Below, in pieces: positions 9,789 to 18,047 of a DNA stretch of 64,000 nucleotides; positions within the stretch are counted from its first letter, which is position 1, and each line of letters starts with the position of its first letter. The notes beneath the pieces are model-generated. The model saw only the letters and a list, made by a program, of their open reading frames with translations. It did not search any database and had not been told where the DNA came from. The DNA lies in NCBI GenBank assembly GCA_025362795.1, contig JANYFE010000067.1, positions 1 to 64,000 of the forward strand, in the 5' to 3' direction. The DNA comes from Rhodobacterales bacterium. GTDB lineage: Bacteria; Pseudomonadota; Alphaproteobacteria; Rhodobacterales; Rhodobacteraceae. The translations under genes were made by a program, and so were the position numbers.

Positions 9789-9848
9789 TTCCGCCCGGCG
9801 GCCGCCTGCCCCGGCATGACACCGGGGAGCGGACGGTACCGGGCGGAA
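9789..9848 (-). promoter_or_regulatory. Intercistronic stem-loop after the lac-type binding-protein gene
   Basis: A perfect 10-bp inverted repeat (TTCCGCCCGG at 9789-9798, CCGGGCGGAA at 9839-9848) encloses a smaller hairpin (CCCCGG at 9809-9814, CCGGGG at 9822-9827). It lies between the binding-protein stop and the permease start. No U-tract follows. Placement matches stem-loops that protect upstream mRNA so that the binding protein is made in excess (known for malE-malF). Confidence 0.65.
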
Positions 9849-9858
9849 CGCCGGTCTT

Positions 9859-11130
9859 TTATTGCATCTGCTGTTCAAGTTGCGCGTCGATGGCGACAAT
9901 CGCGTCATCAATGCTGCCACCCGCCACCAGACCCGGCAGTTGGGCCGTCACTGCGGCATCCGCTTCATTGGTGTAGACGCCATAGTTCACGCCCGGAATC
10001 TTGGCCTGCCAGTCCGAGAAATCAGCCCAGACTGCCTGACCGCCAAAGTAGTCGTCCTTGGCCGAATAGGCTTCGCCGTTGCGCGCCGGCAGATAGGACG
10101 AGAACGCGCCCTGCCCGACCAGAATTTTCTGGTAGAAGTCGACGTCCGTCGCCCATTCGGTTTTCAGGAAGTCGATCGCCGCATCCTTGCCCGGAGCCGA
10201 GGCCAGGACATACCAGCTGGACCCGCCGAGGTTGGAATAATGGGTCGCACCGTCGACGCCCGCCAGTTTCGGGGTCGGTGCCACGGCCCATTTGCCGGAC
10301 ATATTGTTGCCCTTGATGCCGCCGGTCATCCACACGCCGGTGAACACCCCGGCAACGTCGCCATTGTTGAAGGCGCCGGTGTAGTCGCCCCAACCGGAGA
10401 CGGCTTTGTAAAGGTCCGGTGTCTGCAGCATCTTGACCCAAGTGGTCAGCGCGGCCTTGAAAACCGGATTGTCCTTGATGTTGGCCGAACCGTCGGCCTT
10501 GAAGTACCACGACCCCGCCGATTGCATCATGATGCGGATCGCACCAGCGTCGTTCTGGTCGATCGAGAACATCGGCTTGCCGGTCTTGGCTTTGACCGCT
10601 TTGCCAATGTCGATCATCTGATCCCAGGTGACGTCCTGCAGGTCAGCGCTTTTATAGCCGGCCTCTTCCAGAAGGTCAGACCGGTAGAACAGACCCGACA
10701 CACCCGAATCGAAGGGCAGCGAATAGGTTTTGCCATCGACCGTCGCCAGTTCAACCTTGTAGGGTGCGAATTGCGAATAATCGATCTTGTCGGTCAGCGG
10801 CTCGAACGCGCCGGGGAAAGACAGCAGGTATTTCTTGGCGCCGTAATCTTCGACCAGCACGATGTCCGGCAGGCCATCGGTCTGACCAGAGGCAAGCTGG
10901 GTTTGCAGCTTTTGCTCCAGATCGGCCTTGGCAAAATCAACAACGGTGATTTTGACGTCAGGATGGCCGGCCGTGTAGCGGGTAATCGCCTCGTTCATCG
11001 CAGCGCCGTTGAATTCCGGTGCCCAGCACCAGACCGTCACGTCGGTCGCCATCGCAGTGGTGGCAAGTAGCAGGTTGACCCCCGCTGCAATCAGCAGCGA
11101 GCGGTGCCATTTGCTGGCATAGCTTGTCAT
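9859..11130 (-). CDS. Extracellular sugar-binding protein of the lac-type importer
   Basis: This is a 423-residue periplasmic protein. It has a signal peptide with a basic start (SKWHRS), a hydrophobic core LLIAAGVNLLLA and likely cleavage after AMA (residue 28). The mature protein begins TDVTVWCWAPEF and has the fold 1 pattern of CUT1 binding proteins (family SBP_bac_1), including GLPDIVLVEDYG and the GVWMTGGIKGNN hinge region. It is the first structural gene of the operon. Proximity to the GH2 gene suggests a beta-galactoside or related oligosaccharide, which is inference. Confidence 0.9.
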   Translation of the reverse strand: MTSYASKWHRSLLIAAGVNLLLATTAMATDVTVWCWAPEFNGAAMNEAITRYTAGHPDVKITVVDFAKADLEQKLQTQLASGQTDGLPDIVLVEDYGAKKYLLSFPGAFEPLTDKIDYSQFAPYKVELATVDGKTYSLPFDSGVSGLFYRSDLLEEAGYKSADLQDVTWDQMIDIGKAVKAKTGKPMFSIDQNDAGAIRIMMQSAGSWYFKADGSANIKDNPVFKAALTTWVKMLQTPDLYKAVSGWGDYTGAFNNGDVAGVFTGVWMTGGIKGNNMSGKWAVAPTPKLAGVDGATHYSNLGGSSWYVLASAPGKDAAIDFLKTEWATDVDFYQKILVGQGAFSSYLPARNGEAYSAKDDYFGGQAVWADFSDWQAKIPGVNYGVYTNEADAAVTAQLPGLVAGGSIDDAIVAIDAQLEQQMQ

Positions 11131-11241
11131 TGTCTTCCTCCCAGATGTGGGGCGCGGTTCCTCTTCACCCCATCATTCCCAAAGGCTAGCGCAGGAAAAA
11201 CCATCCGGCAAATAATTTCAGTAAATTTTTATCAACTCGAC
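11131..11241 (-). promoter_or_regulatory. Promoter region of the lac-type operon with candidate operator
   Basis: The 111 bases between the LacI-type gene and the binding-protein gene are much more AT-rich than their surroundings. An inverted repeat AATTT-CAGT-AAATT lies at 11214-11227. It could be the operator of the adjacent LacI-type regulator. A GGGAGGA ribosome binding site precedes the binding-protein ATG. No promoter boxes can be named with confidence. Confidence 0.4.
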
Positions 11242-12261
11242 TCAATCGGCCTTTGGCGGCCGGGTGCTGCCGCGCCAGATCATCCGCGAGGCGAGGATGG
11301 TGCGCTTGGCGATCTCGCGCCCTGCCGCCCGTTCCATCAGCAAATCAACGGCATTTTCGCCAATCTCTTCAGACGGTAAGCGCACGGTCGACAGCGGCGG
11401 GTTCAGGAACTGAGCCACCGAAATGTCGTTGAAACTGGCGATTGCGATGTCGTCCGGAATGCGCAGGCCAAGCTCGTGGATGGCACGGTACGCCCCAACC
11501 GCCATGTTGTCATTGCCGGCCACCAGCGCATCGGGGCGGCTGGGTTGTGACAGAATCGCCTTGGTCAGACGGTAGCCGCTTTCTTCGGTATTGCGGTCCA
11601 GGCGGCAGATTTCGGGGTCGAAAACGCCGAATTTGCGCATCCATGCGACATATGCCAGCCCCCGCTCTTCCCACTCGACCGTCTGGCCGGCGTGGCTGTG
11701 ATCCCACCACCCGATAAAGCCGATGCGGCGGTAGTCCATGTTGGCCAGGGCATTCAACAGCTTTCGCATCGCAAGGCTACGGTCGCTTTGGACGGCGTCA
11801 ATCTCGTCGTCCGGTGCTGCGAAATCGGCAAAGACCAGAAAGCGGCTGTGACGTTTCAGCCAGGCAACTTCCGCGTCATCATGCATGCCGATCGCGATGA
11901 CGCCTGACGCGGCCTGCAAGAGTTTGGGGTCGGGCATGGCGTCGGTGTGATAGACCTTCACCGCCTCGAGTTGCAGCGCGGCGCAGCGGCGTTCAATGCC
12001 AAGACGCAGACCGACGTAATAGGGATCGGCCAGTTCCTGATCGGGGCGCAGGAAATGGACCAGTGCAACCTTGGTGGGCTGGCGCTGCGGTGCCGTGCGG
12101 TTGCGGTTGCGCGGCGTGGCATAGTTCATCGCCTCTGCCGTTTCGATGATCGACTGCCGGGTCAGCGCGGTGACAGACAGCGTCGCGTCAAAGTTCAGCA
12201 CGCGCGACACCGTGGCCGAAGAAACCCCGACGGCGGAAGCAATCTGCTTGAGCGTAACCAT
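11242..12261 (-). CDS. LacI-family transcriptional regulator
   Basis: This 339-residue protein begins MVTLKQIASAVGVSSATVSRVLN, the LacI helix-turn-helix and hinge-region pattern (residues 3-24), followed by a periplasmic-binding-like sensor domain. Typical sensor segments are GFIGWWDHSHAG, DALVAGNDNMAVGAYRA and IASFNDISVAQFL. The ATG at 12261 is preceded by AGGGAC. It lies directly upstream of, and in the same direction as, the lac-type operon, so it probably controls that operon in response to the imported sugar or a product of the GH2 enzyme. Confidence 0.9.
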   Translation of the reverse strand: MVTLKQIASAVGVSSATVSRVLNFDATLSVTALTRQSIIETAEAMNYATPRNRNRTAPQRQPTKVALVHFLRPDQELADPYYVGLRLGIERRCAALQLEAVKVYHTDAMPDPKLLQAASGVIAIGMHDDAEVAWLKRHSRFLVFADFAAPDDEIDAVQSDRSLAMRKLLNALANMDYRRIGFIGWWDHSHAGQTVEWEERGLAYVAWMRKFGVFDPEICRLDRNTEESGYRLTKAILSQPSRPDALVAGNDNMAVGAYRAIHELGLRIPDDIAIASFNDISVAQFLNPPLSTVRLPSEEIGENAVDLLMERAAGREIAKRTILASRMIWRGSTRPPKAD

Positions 12262-12334
12262 AATGTCCCTGCGGTTTCGTACGCATGTGCATGGCATGAA
12301 GCCTGCCTTGCAGGCAATGGGCGTTTCGCTGCGC

Positions 12335-12953
12335 CTAAAACGCGACCTTGTCGCCCCCTTTCAAGCCCAGGATATCCCGTGCCTCATCCGGGCTGGCCAC
12401 CTCGCAACCAAGGCCTTCGATGATCCGGCGGAATTTGGCAACCTGTTGTGCATTGGAGATAGCCGGCGTGCCGCGGGCGATTTGCAGGCTGTCTTCCAGC
12501 CCCACACGCACATTGCCGCACAATCTGGCTGGCGGTGGTGGCAAGGCCCATCTGCGCACCGCCAGCGCCAAGCACGGACCAGCGGTAATCGTCGCCAAAC
12601 AGGCGGTCGGCCGTGCGTTTCAGGCTGCACATTTCCGGGCTGAACCGCAGGGCGGGGGCGATGCGTTCCTCGATGGTGTTTTTCAAGGAACCGCCGGTAT
12701 AGATGTTCACTACCGCGCCCGTCGCCAGTTTGACGCGGGGCAGGAACGCGGCGAAATCGTCTGGGTAGATTGACACGCCGCCGTCGGTGGGGCGGCGCGC
12801 GGGCAGGTGCAGTATGGCGGCCCCGGCCGCTGCCGCAGCGATGGCCTGGGCGGCAATGTCTTCGGCGGCGTAGGGCAGCGCGTCGGACATGGTGGGGGTG
12901 TGGATCGCCCCGGTGATGGCACAGGTGATGATGGTCTTTGGGCGCTTGGCCAA
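12335..12953 (-). pseudogene. Broken BKACE (3-keto-acid cleavage enzyme, DUF849) gene
   Basis: The 5' part encodes KTIITCAITGAIHTPTMS...VVNIYTGGS, the start of a beta-keto acid cleavage enzyme. At about 12617 the frame jumps from SPEMCSLK straight to RTADRLFGDDYRWSVLGAGG. In intact family members about 130 residues lie between these. A further frameshift at about 12525-12545 separates this from the true C-terminus NVRVGLEDSL...LGLKGGDKVAF, which ends at 12335. The metal site is also changed: the usual HLHARDP reads HLPARRP. The gene starts with TTG, 3 bases after the livM stop. It was probably the last enzyme gene of the Liv-type operon. Confidence 0.85.
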
Positions 12954-12956
12954 GGG

Positions 12957-13958
12957 TCAGACCTTGAACGTTGTGCGGTAGCCAACCGGGAACAGCGACC
13001 AGCCAAAGCGTTGGGCGGCATAGCCCCACAGGCCCTTGGGGGCGGCGAGCATGACCCCGATGGCCAGTGCCCCGAGGAACAGCAGGTAGACCGAACCGTA
13101 ATCGGCCAGAAACTCGCGGAGCAGGAAATAGACCAAGGTGCCGATGATCGGGCCTTCGATCGTGCCGATGCCACCGATGACCACGATGAAGATGACAAGG
13201 GCGGTCCAGTCGTTGACGCTGTACGCGGCGTCGGGCGAGACGCGCAGCTTTTGCAAGCTGATCAAAGCGCCGATCATCGCGGTGACGCCAGCGACGACGA
13301 TGTAGACGGCGTATTTCACCCGACCAATGCGGATACCAAGACTGGCTGAGGCGATTTCCGAGTCGCGGATCGCGGTGAGGGCCAGGCCGATGCGCGAACG
13401 CAACAGCACGTAGGCAAAAGCAAGGCAGCCGACGCCAAGCGCGAGGGCCGCCCAGTAGATCGAGGCCCCGCGGACAGACTTGGCACCGAGTTACTTGGCG
13501 ACAGCGGCGGGCAGGCTGATGCCGGAACCGCCTCCCAGCACGGTGGCTTGTGCGGCAATCAGGCGGAAGGTTTCCGCGACGACCCAAGTTCCGATGGCAA
13601 AATAGGCACCCTGAAGGCGAAAGACGAGGGCGGCGACGGGAATGGCAATGATGGCGGCACCCAGCCCTGCGAGCGGGATGGCGGCGAGAGGCGGCACCCC
13701 GAGGAACAGGGCAAGCGAGAACAACAGATAGCCGCCAAGGCCGACGTAAGCCTGCTGACCGACCGAAACGAGGCCGGTATAGCCTGCGAGCAGGTTCCAC
13801 AGGGTGGCGAGGGCGAGGTAAACTGCGAATTTGCCGATGAGGTGAAGCGTGGCAGAAGAGGCCCAGAACGGCGCGGCGGCCAAGCCGGCGATGACCATCA
13901 CGGCGATGATACCCGCAATGCGGCTGGACGGGGTGGAACGGGTGATGCTGTAGGTCAT
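12957..13958 (-). pseudogene. livM: Branched-chain amino-acid-type permease LivM, in-frame stop
   Basis: A 333-codon gene for the LivM family membrane permease begins at 13958 (MTYSITRSTPSS). Codon 156 (13491-13493) is TAA. On both sides the same frame reads as LivM: GGGSGISLPAAVAK before, then LGAKSVRGASIYWAALALGVG and LLRSRIGLALTAIRDSE after, ending with a typical GLWGYAAQRF tail. No frameshift is needed. A single substitution (for example TCA to TAA) explains the lesion, unless the stop is a sequencing error. The start overlaps the livH end by 4 bases (ATGA). Confidence 0.85.
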
Positions 13959-14818
13959 CCGTCCATTCTTGGGAACAGCCCCTTGGGTTTGAGGGCGAGG
14001 ATCAGCAGGAACGCGATGTGACCTGCAAGGAATTGAAAGCCGGGGTCGATTTCGGCGCCGAGGCCCTGCGCGACGCCGAGGATGACGCCGCCCGCCAATG
14101 TGCCCCACAGGTTGCCAAGGCCGCCGATGATCACCGCCTCAAAGCCGAAGATCAGGCGGCCCGGCCCCATGAGCGGGTCGAAGTTAGAACGGATGGCAAG
14201 GAAAACTCCGGCGATGGCGACGACAGCAAGGCAGAGCGCCATCGCCGAGGCATAGACGCGGCGGCGATCGAGGCCCATCAGTTCGGCGATTTCGGGATCA
14301 TCCGAGGTGGCGCGAAACGCCCGGCCAAGGGCAGTGCGATAGAACAGATATTGCAGGGCGGCGATGACGAAGATGGCGGTGGCGAACATCAGAAGCGGCA
14401 GGATGCCGATGCTGATACCTGCGGTGGTGAAGCTGGCGGTTTCCAACGCCCCGGCATTCAGCTTGCGGCTGTCGACGGTGAACGTTTCCAGAAGGCCGTT
14501 TTGCAAGATGACGGACAGGCCAAAGCTGACGAGCAGCGGCGGCAGCAGATCGGCACCAAGTGTGCGGTTCAGGATGCCGAGTTGCAGGGCATAGCCGAAG
14601 GCGGCCATCAGGGGGACGACGATGATCAAAGCGATAAGCGGGTGAAGGCCGGTCGTCTGGACCACGACCATTGCGGCATAGGCGGCGAGCACGATCAGGT
14701 CGCCGTGGGCGATGTTGACCAGCCGCATGACGCCGAAGATCAGGCTCAGTCCAGCGGCGAACAGGGCGCAAAGCCCGCCGACAAGGATGCCTTGGATTAT
14801 GGTGTTCAAGAGGTCCAT
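13955..14818 (-). CDS. livH: Branched-chain amino-acid-type ABC permease LivH
   Basis: This 287-residue inner-membrane permease is of the LivH family. It starts MDLLNTIIQGILVGGLCALFAAGLSLIFGV, followed by MRLVNIAHGD, a strongly conserved LivH segment. It is intact, in contrast to the neighbouring livF and livM. Family members import branched-chain amino acids, amides, urea or aromatic acids. The adjoining acyl-CoA and BKACE-type genes suggest an organic-acid substrate, which is inference. Confidence 0.9.
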   Translation of the reverse strand: MDLLNTIIQGILVGGLCALFAAGLSLIFGVMRLVNIAHGDLIVLAAYAAMVVVQTTGLHPLIALIIVVPLMAAFGYALQLGILNRTLGADLLPPLLVSFGLSVILQNGLLETFTVDSRKLNAGALETASFTTAGISIGILPLLMFATAIFVIAALQYLFYRTALGRAFRATSDDPEIAELMGLDRRRVYASAMALCLAVVAIAGVFLAIRSNFDPLMGPGRLIFGFEAVIIGGLGNLWGTLAGGVILGVAQGLGAEIDPGFQFLAGHIAFLLILALKPKGLFPRMDG

Positions 14819-15519
14819 TCAGGTTCCGAAATATGCGGCGGAAATGGCGTCGCGGCTGTGATCTGCGGGCTTGCCGGACAGCGATACGCGGCCTTCGACA
14901 AGGCACAGGAATTGCTGGGCGGCGGCGAGGGCGCGGGTGACGTCTTGTTCGACGAGGATGGCGCTCGTCCCCGTGCCAGTGATGCGGGGCGGTTGGGCAT
15001 AGATGTCCTTGATGACGATCGGGGCAAGGCCAGCGAGAGTTCGTCCAGCAAGATCAGGTCGGGGTTCGACATCAGCGCGCGGCCGATGGCGACCATCTGT
15101 TGCTGACGGCCACTGAGCGACGTGGCCGGCTGATGGCGTTTTTCGTGCAGGATCGGGAACAGGTCGTAAAGCGTTCTGAGCGACCACGGGCCGGGGCGGT
15201 TTACCTGACCGCCCAGGATAAGGTTTTCCTCGACCGACAGGAATTTGAACAGGCGGCGGCCTTCGGGAACCAGCGCGATACCCTGGGCGACAGTCGCGCT
15301 TGCGGGCAGGCCGGTCATGGTCTTACCGCGCCATGTGACAGAGCCCGAATGGGCGGTGACAAGCCCGCAGATGGATTTCAGAAGCGTGCTTTTGCCCGCG
15401 CCGTTCGCCCCGATCCGGGCAAAAACCTGGCCGGGTTCCAGTCTTAGGGATATCCCGTGCAAGGCCTGGAAGTCGCCGTAATAGGATACGAGGCCATCGA
15501 CAGTCAGGCCATCAGACAT
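14819..15519 (-). pseudogene. livF: Branched-chain amino-acid-type ATPase LivF, frameshifted
   Basis: The gene starts at 15519 (MSDGLTVDGLVSYYG) and shows Walker A GANGAGKST, signature LSGRQQQM and Walker B LILLDE. After LLDELSL the frame is lost. Its continuation, GLAPIVIKDIYAQ...ILVEQDVTRALAAAQ...ISAAYFGT, is found one frame over and ends at 14819, directly before livH. One missing G (minus strand) at about 15030 explains the break and would restore 233 residues. The livG stop overlaps the start. Confidence 0.88.
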
Positions 15520-16231
15520 GCGCGTCGGCCCCCATGTAGACCGACTGCACATCGTTTGACGCCAGGATTTCGGCGGGCAGGACATCCGCGATCTTGCGAC
15601 CGAAATCGACCACGATCAGGCGTTTGGCGACCGACAGCAAGGCGTGAACGACATGTTCGATCCAGACGATGGTGACGCCGGAGCCGTGAACATCTCGGAC
15701 CGCCGCCAGCAGGCTTTGGCACTCGTGTTCGGTCAGGCCCCCGGCAATTTCATCCAGCAGCAGCAGCGATGGATCGGTCGCCAGCGCACGCGCCATTTCA
15801 AGCCGTTTGCGTTCCAGAAGGGTCAGCGCCCCTGCCCGGCCATTGGCGCGGCGTTTGAGACCGGTAAGTTCCAGCACCTCGGTGGCGCGGGCTTCAGGGC
15901 CGGTGGCGTTCCGGCCAAAGGTCGCGCCAACCAGGATGTTTTCGAACACACGCATGCCGTTGAACGGATTGGGGATCTGGAAGCTGCGCGAAATCCCCAT
16001 GCGGCAGCGGGTGGAGGCATCTTGGGCGGTGATGTTCTGACCTTTGAACAGCACCTGCCCGGAGTTGGGGCGGACGATGCCTGCGACAAGATTGAAAAGC
16101 GTTGTCTTGCCCGCGCCGTTCGGGCCCAGAATGCCGACAAGTTCGCCCTGCCCCACGTCCAGCGAAATGCCATCGGTGACTGTGAGCGCACCGTAACTTT
16201 TGGACAGGTTTTCGAGGGTGAGAAGGGTCAT
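15512..16231 (-). CDS. livG: Branched-chain amino-acid-type ATPase LivG
   Basis: This 239-residue ABC ATPase shows Walker A GPNGAGKTT, the family-typical RSFQIPNPFNGMRVFENILVG stretch, signature-region LTLLERKRLEMARAL and Walker B LLLLDEIAGGLTEHE. I chose the ATG at 16231 (MTLLTLENLSKSYG). It is intact but serves a transporter whose livF and livM are broken. Its binding-protein gene (livK) is missing; an IS3-family element lies 68 bases upstream instead. Confidence 0.9.
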   Translation of the reverse strand: MTLLTLENLSKSYGALTVTDGISLDVGQGELVGILGPNGAGKTTLFNLVAGIVRPNSGQVLFKGQNITAQDASTRCRMGISRSFQIPNPFNGMRVFENILVGATFGRNATGPEARATEVLELTGLKRRANGRAGALTLLERKRLEMARALATDPSLLLLDEIAGGLTEHECQSLLAAVRDVHGSGVTIVWIEHVVHALLSVAKRLIVVDFGRKIADVLPAEILASNDVQSVYMGADAHV

Positions 16232-16429
16232 CTTAGGGTGCCCGAGGTCTTCGAAATCTCCGCAAGCGGCCCCCCGCCCAGCAAGGCGGAGGGGAGAGTG
16301 GTCTTGTCGCGGTTTGGTGCCGCTCATTTGATAGCGTAATTTGCAGCAAAGGAGATGAGCTATGGGCACAGTCAGGACGGATGAATTTCGCAAGGATGCG
16401 GTGCGGATCGCGCTGAGTTCGAAGGATCA

Positions 16430-16454
16430 GAAAATGATCTGGGGGATCATTTTC
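16430..16454. repeat. Palindrome A (GAAAATGATC arms)
   Basis: Perfect 10-bp arms (GAAAATGATC / GATCATTTTC) surround the loop TGGGG. It is preceded by AAGGATCA. It lies inside orfA and keeps the frame. Confidence 0.9.
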
Positions 16455-16655
16455 CCTGAGGACCGGCTTTCACGCAAACAGATTGCCGATGATCTTGGGG
16501 TCGGGATGTCGACGCTTAACATGTGGATCACGGCGCATCGTGACACCGATGTGGTGTCGGTTGAGGATCGTGAACTTGCCCTTGAGAACGAACGGCTCCG
16601 GCGCGAAAACCGCATTCTGCGCGAGGAGAGGGACATCCTAAACTGAGGAGGATTA

Positions 16656-16680
16656 GAAAACAGTCCGGGGGACTGTTTTC
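16656..16680. repeat. Palindrome B (GAAAACAGTC arms)
   Basis: Perfect arms GAAAACAGTC / GACTGTTTTC surround the loop CGGGG. The flanks are TGAGGAGGATTA on the left and CCGACGA on the right. It interrupts the end of orfA. Confidence 0.93.
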
Positions 16681-16982
16681 CCGACGAAGGCCACCCAGTT
16701 CTTCGCGAGCCAAAAGCCGTGAGGTTTAGGTTCGTCGAGGAACATCGCGGCAGCTTTGCAACGGATCGGTTGTGTCAGGTCATGAACGTCAGCCCGCGCG
16801 GTTTGCGGGCCATACGCCGCCGCCCTGCCAGCCGCAGGCCGCACACAGACATGGTCGTTCTGGCCCACATCAAAGAACAGTCGCGCCTGAGCCTGGGCAG
16901 CTATGGCAGGCCCAGGATGACGGAGGAGTTGAAAGATGTCGGGTTAGATGTTGGTCATCGCCGGGTCGGGCGCGTTCGTCGG

Positions 16983-17007
16983 GAAAACAGTCCCCCGGAC
17001 TGTTTTC
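16983..17007. repeat. Palindrome C (GAAAACAGTC arms, reverse orientation)
   Basis: It has the same arms as palindrome B with loop CCCCG. The flanks are the complement of B's: TCGTCGG on the left and TGAACCTCCTCA on the right. The element is therefore inserted in the opposite orientation. It truncates the first block of orfB. Confidence 0.93.
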
Positions 17008-17078
17008 TGAACCTCCTCACTGCGTGAGAACGGAATCATCGTTGAAAGAACACGTAAATTCAAGGTGGAGTAGGGTCA

Positions 17079-17103
17079 GGAAATGATCCGGGGGATCATT
17101 TCC
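17079..17103. repeat. Palindrome D (GGAAATGATC arms)
   Basis: Perfect arms GGAAATGATC / GATCATTTCC surround the loop CGGGG. It is preceded by GGAGTAGGGTCA and followed by CCGACGA. It is inserted in orfB after RKFK. Confidence 0.93.
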
Positions 17104-17489
17104 CCGACGACGCACCGACAACGATCATAAGTTCAACATCGCACCGAACCTGCTGGATCGTGACTTCGCGGCAGCTGGGCCGAACCAGAAATGGGCGGGC
17201 GACATCAGCTATATCTGGACCCGTGAGGGGTGGCTGTATCTGGCTGTGATCCTGGACCTCCATTCCCGGCGCGTGATCGGCTGGGCCGTCAGCAACCGCA
17301 TGAAACGCGATCTGGCGATCCGGGCGCTGAAGATGGCCATCGCTCTGCGATCCCCGCCGCCGGGCTGTATCTTCCACAGCGACCGCGGCAGCCAATATTG
17401 TTCGCACGACTACCGACGCATCCTGCGTGAGCATGGGTTCAAGGCGTCAATGAGCGGAAAAGGCAACTGCTATGATCGAGCCATGGGCG

Positions 17490-17510
17490 CCATTGGTTCA
17501 AGCCCAATGG
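17490..17510. repeat. Hairpin F of a different type inside orfB
   Basis: Perfect 7-bp arms CCATTGG / CCAATGG surround the loop TTCAAGC. It lies immediately upstream of palindrome E in the same 90-base insert and shares no sequence with palindromes A-E. Confidence 0.75.
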
Positions 17511-17533
17511 TGAGGGCAGCCGTTTTACGTCGG

Positions 17534-17558
17534 GAAAACAGTCCACTGGACTGTTTTC
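17534..17558. repeat. Palindrome E (GAAAACAGTC arms, reverse orientation)
   Basis: It has the arms of B and C with loop CACTG. The flanks are ACGTCGG on the left and TGATCCTCCTCA on the right. It replaces the codons that would carry the catalytic Glu of the transposase. Confidence 0.93.
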
Positions 17559-17778
17559 TGATCCTCCTCACCGTCTTCAAGACGATCAAGGCCGAGCTGA
17601 TATGGCGCAGGTCCTGGGAAGCACGCCGCCAGGCCGAAACCGCCATCTTCCAATATATCAACGGCTTCTATAACCCACGCCGTCGGCATTCAGCATTGGG
17701 AGGAAAAAGCCCCTTGGCCTTCGAACGCCAAGTGGCCTAAACAAGCACTTGGGGCGGCACAAATACGCGACAAGACCA

Positions 17779-18046
17779 GTCACCGCCTCCTGATCGATGC
17801 TGAGAACCGAGGAATGCGGCTCGGTCGGCCCCATAGGTTGGTCGGTCGCAGTCTCCCGCTTCCGCCATTTCTGCACGGTTGTCGGGCTGATCGAGTAGCG
17901 CCGCGATAGTGCCCTTACGCTCTCTTCACTCCGCTGTATCGCTCGACGGGCTGCCTCTTCCGTGGTGGCGCTGCCGTGTAAAACCTGTCCCATATTGCCT
18001 CCGTCACCGAGGCGTCAATTGTAACACCACAATGCGGGACTATACA
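17779..18046 (-). mobile_element. Truncated IS481-type element
   Basis: The minus strand encodes the N-terminus of an IS481-family transposase from 17993: MGQVLHGSATTEEAARRAIQ, then RALSRRYSISPTTVQKWRKRE and GPTEPHSSVLS. The similarity ends at about 17780, exactly at the right end of the IS3-type element. The outer end reads TGTATAGTCCCGCATTGTGG on the minus strand, a typical IS481 terminus. It is followed by TCTAGT, which matches the NCTAGN target described for IS481. The rest of the element and its other end are missing. Confidence 0.85.
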
Positions 18047-18047
18047 T

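Larger units (their letters stand above)
16362..16722 (+). pseudogene. IS3-family orfA, interrupted
   Basis: It starts MGTVRTDEFRKDAVRIAL and continues with the helix-turn-helix LSRKQIADDLGVGMSTLNMW and a leucine-zipper-like ENERLRRENRILREERDIL. An in-frame insert (DQKMIWGIIFPED) comes from palindrome A. Palindrome B follows ERDIL and creates a stop at 16644-16646. The original C-terminus (KATQFFASQKP) lies beyond it and ends at 16722. Confidence 0.85.
16719..17740 (+). pseudogene. IS3-family orfB (DDE transposase), interrupted
   Basis: The GTG at 16719 overlaps the orfA stop, as usual in IS3. Three blocks are recognisable: FRFVEEHRGSFATDRLCQVM...DVGHRRVGR; KFNIAPNLLDRDFA...WAGDISYIWT...FHSDRGSQYCS...MSGKGNCYDRA; and VFKTIKAELIWRRSW...RRRHSALGGKSPLAFERQVA. 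Palindromes C and D separate the first two blocks. A 90-base insert with palindrome E and another hairpin separates the last two. The two catalytic Asp regions remain, but the Glu of the NCYD...ETFFKTIK motif is gone, so the enzyme is inactive. Confidence 0.88.
16299..17778 (+). mobile_element. Dead IS3-family insertion sequence studded with palindromes
   Basis: The element spans 1,480 bp. The ends are inverted repeats: TGGTCTTGTCGCG at 16299-16311 and its complement at 17766-17778, with further similarity inward (TTGGTGCCGC against TTTGTGCCGC). OrfA and orfB of an IS3-type transposase are recognisable but interrupted by five copies of a 25-bp palindrome. The catalytic Glu region of orfB is destroyed. 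The flanks (GAG left, GTC right) show no target duplication, so the element marks a rearrangement or deletion junction rather than a simple insertion. Confidence 0.9.

Noticed and set aside
12361-13800. A 479-codon minus-strand open frame across livM and BKACE
   Set aside because: Arg/Pro/His-rich composition without family features, and it overlaps recognisable LivM and BKACE sequence in another frame.
14018-15106. A 362-codon plus-strand open frame opposite livH and livF
   Set aside because: Composition is that of a shadow frame (Asp/Gly/Gln-rich) and the opposite strand has clear ABC transporter motifs.
16232-16393. Longer LivG start at 16393
   Set aside because: It would include the end of the IS3 element; MTLLTLENLSKSYG at 16231 is the normal LivG start.
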